Below, one piece after another: positions 59,854 to 64,000 of a stretch of DNA of 64,000 nucleotides (its first letter is position 1; every line of letters begins with the position of its first letter). The stretch comes from Planctomycetaceae bacterium. GTDB lineage: Bacteria; Planctomycetota; Phycisphaerae; Sedimentisphaerales; UBA12454. Both the position numbers and the translations under genes were made by a program. Under the pieces are notes generated by a model. That model was not told the DNA's origin, did no database searches, and saw only the letters and a program-made list of their open reading frames with translations. The stretch covers positions 1-64,000 of the forward strand of contig JAJFVK010000019.1 in the NCBI GenBank assembly GCA_021371795.1. Reading direction: 5' to 3'.

Positions 59854-60959
59854 TATTTTTTCATTATCTCGCTGATTTTTTCATAAACGGAATCAGGAGT
59901 TGGATTCCATCCGCCGCCCATTCCGTAAAAATATATATTTTTTTTCGGCACAACGTCCATAAGCGTCAGCAGAACGTCTTCGAGCATTTGCCCCATACTC
60001 ATTTCGATGACGAGAAATTTCACGTTCTTGTTTTTACGTGCGATATCGACAAGCTCGACATCCGGCCACGGCCAAAGTGTCTTGGGCCTGAACATGCCAA
60101 TTTTTGTGCCGTTGGTATTATGTTTTTTAATCGCTGATTTCGCGATTCTGCTCGAAGCGCCGTAAGCGATTACGATAATGTCGGCGTTGTCGCAGTTGTA
60201 TGTCTCGCACCAGCGAAGTTCTGATTTGATTTTGTTGTATTTCTGTTCCAGCTTGCGATTCAGCAGTTCCAAACCGTTTGCAGGATTGAGATACAGCGTC
60301 CGCACAACGTTCGGCTTTCTGCCCGCGCAGCCGGTAAGTGCCCAGTCTTTCGGCGGGAATTTGTCGAACATTGGTTTGTACGGATGCATCTGAAACGGCT
60401 CGACAAGCTGACCGATAATGCCGTCGCTTTGAATTAGTACAGGCATTCTATAATAGTCCGCCAAATCAAACGCGTTGAGCGTCATATCGTAACATTCCTG
60501 CACGCTGTTCGGCGCAAGCACAATGCAGCGATAATCGCCGTGCCCGCCGCCTCGCGTTGATTGAAAGTAGTCGGCCTGCGATGCTTCGATATTGCCGAGT
60601 CCCGGCCCGCCGCGGCAGACATTTACTATAACGCAGGGCAGTTCGGCGCCTGCGATGTAGCTTATGCCTTCCTGTTTGAGACTGATGCCCGGCGACGACG
60701 ACGATGTCATTACCCGCACGCCCGCTGCCGATGCGCCGAATACCATATTGATTGCCGCCACTTCGCTTTCAGCCTGAATGAATACGCGGTTTTCTTCCTC
60801 CATTCTTTTGGAGAGGTATTCCGGCGTTTCAGTTTGCGGAGTGATTGGATATGCGAAATAGCAATAGCAGCCGGCCTTGATGGATGCTTCACCGACGGCC
60901 TCATTGCCTTTCATCAGCATTTGCTTATCTTGAGTTTCAGTTTTTTTTTCGTCAGCCAT
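59853..60959 (-). CDS. 2-oxoacid:ferredoxin oxidoreductase, alpha subunit (VorB/KorA-like)
   Basis: Catalytic partner of the beta subunit; the complex oxidises a 2-oxoacid to acyl-CoA and reduces ferredoxin. The 368-residue protein has MKGNEAVGEASIKAGCYCYFAYPITPQTETPEYLSKRM, then FGASAAGVRVMTSSSSPGISLKQEGISYIAGAELPCVIVNVCRGGPG and TRGGGHGDYR. These are closest, from memory, to VorB (2-oxoisovalerate) but KorA (2-oxoglutarate) is similar. It follows a separate ferredoxin-like gene, the VOR/KOR-type four-subunit order. It shows that the cell uses low-potential ferredoxin metabolism. Confidence 0.9.
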   Translation of the reverse strand: MADEKKTETQDKQMLMKGNEAVGEASIKAGCYCYFAYPITPQTETPEYLSKRMEEENRVFIQAESEVAAINMVFGASAAGVRVMTSSSSPGISLKQEGISYIAGAELPCVIVNVCRGGPGLGNIEASQADYFQSTRGGGHGDYRCIVLAPNSVQECYDMTLNAFDLADYYRMPVLIQSDGIIGQLVEPFQMHPYKPMFDKFPPKDWALTGCAGRKPNVVRTLYLNPANGLELLNRKLEQKYNKIKSELRWCETYNCDNADIIVIAYGASSRIAKSAIKKHNTNGTKIGMFRPKTLWPWPDVELVDIARKNKNVKFLVIEMSMGQMLEDVLLTLMDVVPKKNIYFYGMGGGWNPTPDSVYEKISEIMKK

Positions 60960-61080
60960 TAAGTCTCTTATACTGATTTTTAAATTTTTTCGTGCTGTAC
61001 TTCGCGGTTAAAGCGAAGCGGGCAACGAAGTTACAAACTTCACGACGCGCGAGTAATAATACCAAGTGGTATTATCCTGC
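60960..61080. promoter_or_regulatory. Palindromic gap inside the oxidoreductase operon
   Basis: ATAATACCA (61056-61064) and TGGTATTAT (61067-61075) make a perfect 9-bp-arm palindrome with a 2-nt centre, 6 nt from the ferredoxin stop. Two more hairpins lie nearby: CTTCGC/GCGAAG (61000-61005, 61013-61018) and GAAGTT-ACA-AACTTC (61027-61041). The palindrome looks like an operator; the others resemble a dispersed hairpin element. Confidence 0.5.
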
Positions 61081-61290
61081 TTAACCTGCGGCCTCGATTA
61101 TTGTAAAGCAGCAGTCCGGACAGATGATGTAGCATGCGCCGCAGCCGTTGCATTTTTCGTCGATAGCGACGTAATCGTAACCTTTTTTATTGCTGGTGCC
61201 GCTTTTATGAATGGCAGCCTGCGGACAGACGCCGATGCACAGATCGCAGCCCTTGCACTTTTCGAGATTCATTATTGCTTTTTTTGCCAT
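61081..61290 (-). CDS. 2-oxoacid:ferredoxin oxidoreductase, delta (ferredoxin-like) subunit
   Basis: A 69-residue bacterial-type ferredoxin with two [4Fe-4S] sites: CKGCDLCIGVCP near residue 13 and CNGCGACYIICP near 47. It passes electrons from the catalytic subunits to free ferredoxin. It is transcribed first, 121 nt before alpha, with a palindrome in the gap. Upstream on this strand lie 180 nt of noncoding DNA, including a CACAGAG repeat, before holA. Confidence 0.93.
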   Translation of the reverse strand: MAKKAIMNLEKCKGCDLCIGVCPQAAIHKSGTSNKKGYDYVAIDEKCNGCGACYIICPDCCFTIIEAAG

Positions 61291-61470
61291 AGTATTTTTC
61301 GTATTTATAATCCAATTAACTTACCACAAGATTGACAAGTTTGCAACAAAACTTAACGTCTTGTTAGTAAATAGTTTATGACCGCTTGTGAACGTGCAAT
61401 ATGTGATAAAAATAATTTCTCTGTGGTCTCTGTGTCCTCTGTGGCTAACAAAAAAGATTATCTCGGTGGC
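61291..61470. repeat. Noncoding gap with a CACAGAG repeat (61418-61448)
   Basis: On the minus strand 61448-61418 reads TTAGCCACAGAGGACACAG followed by AGACCACAGAGA, three 9-nt units matching 18882-18912 in the M56 gene. The remainder is AT-rich and must contain the promoter of the oxidoreductase operon, which I could not place with confidence. Confidence 0.7.
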
Positions 61471-62457
61471 TTATCTTCCAGCGAATTGAACTATCATCGA
61501 TTCGATAGCGGTTTGTGCGGACGCCTTACCGGTCTTGATTTCGTAATCGAACTGTGCAAGCTGCCGCAGGCAATCGCCGATTTTTTTCAAGCCGGTCTTT
61601 TTTAATGTGGCGAAAAATTCCTGCTGATTCCAGATGCGAAGTTTTTTTGCGACCATATCCGGCCGTTCGCCTTTTGCAATAAGGGCTGCCGCGCTGAACA
61701 TTCTGCGGAAGTGCCACGCAAATGCGCCGATGATCGTGTACTCAATATCTTTATCTGTCTGAAACATTTTTCGCAGTTGCTCCATTGCTTTGCCTGCGTT
61801 TGCCGCCATCATTGCGTCGATAACCTCAAACGCGTCGAATGCGCGATTGCGTCCGACAACTTCCGAGATATGTTTTTCTGTGATATTTTTTGCCGAGTTG
61901 ATGTAGGCTGCCAGTTTGTCGATTTCATTGCGAAGAATCCCCGGCTCTTCGCCGGCAAATTCGATAAGCATTTGCGCTGCGTTATATGAGAGGTTTTTGC
62001 CCGACTGACTTGCGTAATCGGTGATGTATGATGTAAGCTCACGCGATTTCATTTCAACGACTTCGATAAGTTCGCCGCCGGATTTCGGCAGCATTTTGGC
62101 AAGTCTGGTATTTGAAGGCCATGAGCTTACGGAAAGAATAAGCACGCCTTTTGGTGCGGGGTTTTCAAAATATTTTTCTAAAAGTTCGCGGTTATCGCTT
62201 ACGAAATCGTCCGCACCGGCGATAACAACTACGCGTTTTTCCGCCAGAAAGGGCAGTGTTCGCAGTTCGTCGAAAACCTCTGCTGCCGTAATTTTGTCGG
62301 CGTCTGCCCGCCAAAGGCTCATCTGCATTTGCTCCGGCGTAAGCAGTTGATTTACTAATGCGGTTACTTTCTCTGCGGAAAGAAATTCATCTTTGCCCGC
62401 AACGACATATATTCGACAACCTGAAAGGTTTTGTTTTGTATTTTTATCTTTTGCCAA
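61471..62457 (-). CDS. holA: DNA polymerase III delta subunit
   Basis: Clamp-loader subunit that opens the beta sliding clamp. The 328-residue protein has the family layout: an N-terminal RecA-like domain (about 10-140, IYVVAGKDEFLSAEKVTALVNQLL, and RTLPFLAEKRVVVIAGADDF near 67), a middle domain with LLIEFAGEEPGILRNEIDKLAAYI near 162 and a C-terminal collar domain. The GXXXXL-type clamp contact SWPSNTRLAKMLPK is near 105. It starts at ATG 62457, 10 nt downstream of the DUF4861 gene's stop. Confidence 0.88.
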   Translation of the reverse strand: MAKDKNTKQNLSGCRIYVVAGKDEFLSAEKVTALVNQLLTPEQMQMSLWRADADKITAAEVFDELRTLPFLAEKRVVVIAGADDFVSDNRELLEKYFENPAPKGVLILSVSSWPSNTRLAKMLPKSGGELIEVVEMKSRELTSYITDYASQSGKNLSYNAAQMLIEFAGEEPGILRNEIDKLAAYINSAKNITEKHISEVVGRNRAFDAFEVIDAMMAANAGKAMEQLRKMFQTDKDIEYTIIGAFAWHFRRMFSAAALIAKGERPDMVAKKLRIWNQQEFFATLKKTGLKKIGDCLRQLAQFDYEIKTGKASAQTAIESMIVQFAGR

Positions 62458-62467
62458 TTTTTAAATC

Positions 62468-63631
62468 TTAATATCTTCTTTTTACAAATACTTCTTTGAC
62501 ATCTATTTTGAGCGGACTTCCGACTATTTTCGAAGTTTTTCTGATTAACTCTTTCCAGTCTTTTTCGTATTTGTACCCTTTGGTTTGGTTCCAGCATGCA
62601 CCGGCGTAATACGTTACGACATTATTACTTCGTGCGTTGGCCAGCAGCAGGTAATGTTCTCCGTCTTCGGCGGCTTTATACGTTATCGACTCTTTGTCCA
62701 AAATAATGCCGCAGCCGATAGTTCCAAATTCTTTGTCCGGCTCCTGCCAGTAGCCGAGATATTCGTTAACAGTGCCGTAGGTTGGTTTGCCGCCTCGGTC
62801 GCATTTTACGATTCCGATTGCGAAAACAACATTGCTCACATCGCCGTCGAATCTGCTTTCGATTTTGCAGAAGTTCCAGCCTTTATCAAGAGTGATTCTT
62901 TTTATTTCCTGAAGTTTTCTGCCGTCGCCCATATCCCACGGCTTGTAGGATACCTCAAATATTGCTCTGATTGGTCCGTTGGCGATGACTTTGTGCTGGT
63001 CATAATTTTCCGACACCAGTAATTTGCCGTCAGCCCAAACGCCGATGCCTCCGCAGCCAAGCGTGTGAGCGACATTGAAGAAATCAATGGCATAAGGATT
63101 GTCAGAATGATAATAATCGTGTCCTTTTTTGTACAGGATGGGCATTACCGGCTTTGTGCTTTTCTTAACCCAAACGTCGATACCGCTGCTTGTAAGTTCG
63201 GTTCTTTGCAGTTCCTGACCGTAAATTCTGAACGCGATTTTGTCGTTCTCCCACGCAAAATCGTCTTTGCGTTGTGGAACGTAATAAGCTGCCGCACGGT
63301 CATAAACTTCGACTTTATTCGCCGCGTTTGCTTCGTAAACTGTGAAAGTTTGAGTTTGTCGTGCTCTGATGTCTGTCAGGAAAAGAATTTCATCATTTTT
63401 GCCGTCTTCATCTTTGTCGAGAAGCTGACTGGGCACGAATGTTTTTAGCGAGTCATTGTAAATCGCCGGCTTGACAGTCTCAAACATTGGCAGATCACCA
63501 AGATTAACCGCAACGACAGCAGAGTCTCTGCCAGTGTCGATTAGATTAGTTACAAATATTTTGGTATCTGCCTTTGCAGTTTGCACAAACGATAAAATTA
63601 CTGCAATCCATAAAACAACCAACTTATTCAT
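62468..63631 (-). CDS. DUF4861 exported protein
   Basis: A 387-residue protein with a signal peptide (about 1-21, LVVLWIAVILSFVQTAKA). It matches the DUF4861 pattern as I know it: RDSAVVAVNLGDLPMFETVKPAIYND near 34, DDFAWENDKIAFRIYGQEL near 122, GIDVWVKKSTKPVMPILYKKGHDYYH near 148 and GWNFCKIESRFDGD near 250. Such proteins are found in polysaccharide-use loci of Bacteroidetes and planctomycetes and are likely beta-sandwich enzymes or binding proteins; activity is not established here. A CACGAAT repeat lies between its start and the gyrA stop. Confidence 0.75.
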   Translation of the reverse strand: MNKLVVLWIAVILSFVQTAKADTKIFVTNLIDTGRDSAVVAVNLGDLPMFETVKPAIYNDSLKTFVPSQLLDKDEDGKNDEILFLTDIRARQTQTFTVYEANAANKVEVYDRAAAYYVPQRKDDFAWENDKIAFRIYGQELQRTELTSSGIDVWVKKSTKPVMPILYKKGHDYYHSDNPYAIDFFNVAHTLGCGGIGVWADGKLLVSENYDQHKVIANGPIRAIFEVSYKPWDMGDGRKLQEIKRITLDKGWNFCKIESRFDGDVSNVVFAIGIVKCDRGGKPTYGTVNEYLGYWQEPDKEFGTIGCGIILDKESITYKAAEDGEHYLLLANARSNNVVTYYAGACWNQTKGYKYEKDWKELIRKTSKIVGSPLKIDVKEVFVKRRY

Positions 63632-63651
63632 AATAAATCCTTTTACAATAA

Positions 63652-63684
63652 GTGTTTATTCGTGTTAATTCGTGGTTGAATCCG
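63652..63684. repeat. CACGAAT dispersed repeat at the gyrA stop codon
   Basis: On the minus strand this reads AACCACGAATT, AACACGAATA, AACACTT. It overlaps the last codons of gyrA, so the terminal residues (STTN) and the TAA stop at 63665-63667 come from the repeat. Confidence 0.75.
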
Positions 63685-64000
63685 TTTTTCCGTCGGTTTC
63701 TTTAGTATCTTCCGCCGGCGTATCATCATCTTTTTCTTCTTTGACGACACGTTCAACTGCGACAACTTTATCATCTTCATCGAGTTTAATCAGCCGAACG
63801 CCTTGGGTGTTTCTGCCGATTTCGCGCAGCTCATCCAGCCCTGTGCGGATGATGATGCCCTTTGCGGTGATAAGCATAATATCATCATCGCCCTTGACCG
63901 TTTTAATCGCGACAACGTTTCCGTTTCTGTCGGAAGTCTTGATATTAATCAGACCGATACCGCCGCGATTCTGCGACCTGTAATCTTCGAGTTCCGTGCG
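63665..64000 (-). CDS. gyrA: DNA gyrase subunit A, C-terminal part (runs off the window)
   Basis: Only the last 111 codons lie in the window. They encode the end of the GyrA beta-pinwheel: RTELEDYRSQNRGGIGLINIKTSDRNG, then GDDDIMLITAKGIIIRTGLDELREIGRNTQGVRLIKLDEDDKVVAVERV. QNRGGIG and RNTQGVRLI are repeat-blade motifs of the pinwheel that wraps DNA. An acidic tail (KEEKDDDTPAEDTKETDGKTDS) follows, as in many gyrases. The extreme end is encoded by a dispersed repeat. ParC is possible but the blade motifs and tail fit GyrA. Confidence 0.9.
   Translation of the reverse strand, partial: RTELEDYRSQNRGGIGLINIKTSDRNGNVVAIKTVKGDDDIMLITAKGIIIRTGLDELREIGRNTQGVRLIKLDEDDKVVAVERVVKEEKDDDTPAEDTKETDGKTDSTTN

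Noticed and set aside
1-64000. tRNA genes, rRNA genes, IS elements and prophage genes
   Set aside because: All gaps above about 70 nt were read; no cloverleaf, rRNA segment, transposase, integrase or phage gene was recognised.

Overview
The window looks like a piece of a Planctomycetota chromosome, most likely class Phycisphaerae (inference from gene content; no marker gene was searched). Pointers are LPS genes (lpxD, lpxI, a GT9 heptosyltransferase-like enzyme, a Kdo/WaaP-like kinase), ECF sigma factors paired with membrane partners, a prepilin-like protein, a BlaI/M56 pair, DUF4861 and exported glycosidases. Ferredoxin-dependent 2-oxoacid oxidoreductase and the PyrK-dependent dihydroorotate dehydrogenase suggest an anaerobic saccharolytic life. 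No tRNA, rRNA, IS transposase or CRISPR array was seen. Intergenic regions are rich in short dispersed repeats.

Layout. 1-5126: exported sugar module (aldose epimerase, GH20 hexosaminidase, sodium/solute symporter) with the remnant of a SorC-type regulator. 5212-11362: glycerol-3-phosphate regulon (glpT, glpQ, glpP, then a GlpA-like oxidoreductase, a second FAD oxidoreductase and a DUF1667 protein); two matching leader terminators, one before glpT and one before the oxidoreductases, are probably the targets of the antiterminator GlpP. 11398-14983: HD-GYP regulator and REC-histidine kinase (minus strand), and a membrane coiled-coil protein. 15151-21653: ECF sigma, membrane partner, prepilin-like protein, BlaI repressor with a two-operator promoter, and a 1306-residue M56 protein of mosaic architecture.

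21979-26183: thrS-infC-rpmI-rplT-pheS; infC must start at a non-canonical codon, probably AUC. 26190-28250: subtilase and LPS-kinase-like genes framed by repeats. 28258-37378 (minus): lpxI, lpxD, GT9, mnmA, AsmA-like, TPR/transglutaminase-like, DUF167, a small unknown, pyrD and pyrK, the last two behind a promoter plus leader terminator (probable attenuator). 37640-39329: PBP4-type dacB and an ABC-transporter remnant. 39399-47528: AraC regulator, fructose-type PTS IIC and IIB, an HPr-EI-EIIA fusion and an exported GH38 alpha-mannosidase: a self-contained mannoside-use cluster.

47925-53700: groEL1-groES-groEL2-dnaJ-grpE-fmdB. 53864-55404: two unknown genes, one a membrane-anchored ClpP-like protein. 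55434-58430 (minus): sigma-E-like factor with anti-sigma, and clpX. 58572-61290 (minus): four-subunit 2-oxoacid:ferredoxin oxidoreductase. 61471-64000 (minus): holA, a DUF4861 protein and the 3' end of gyrA.

The most interesting signals are the paired GlpP leaders, a family of CAC-unit dispersed repeats of which two in-frame copies bracket one domain of the M56 protein, the pyrKD leader terminator, and several unexplained palindromic intergenic elements.
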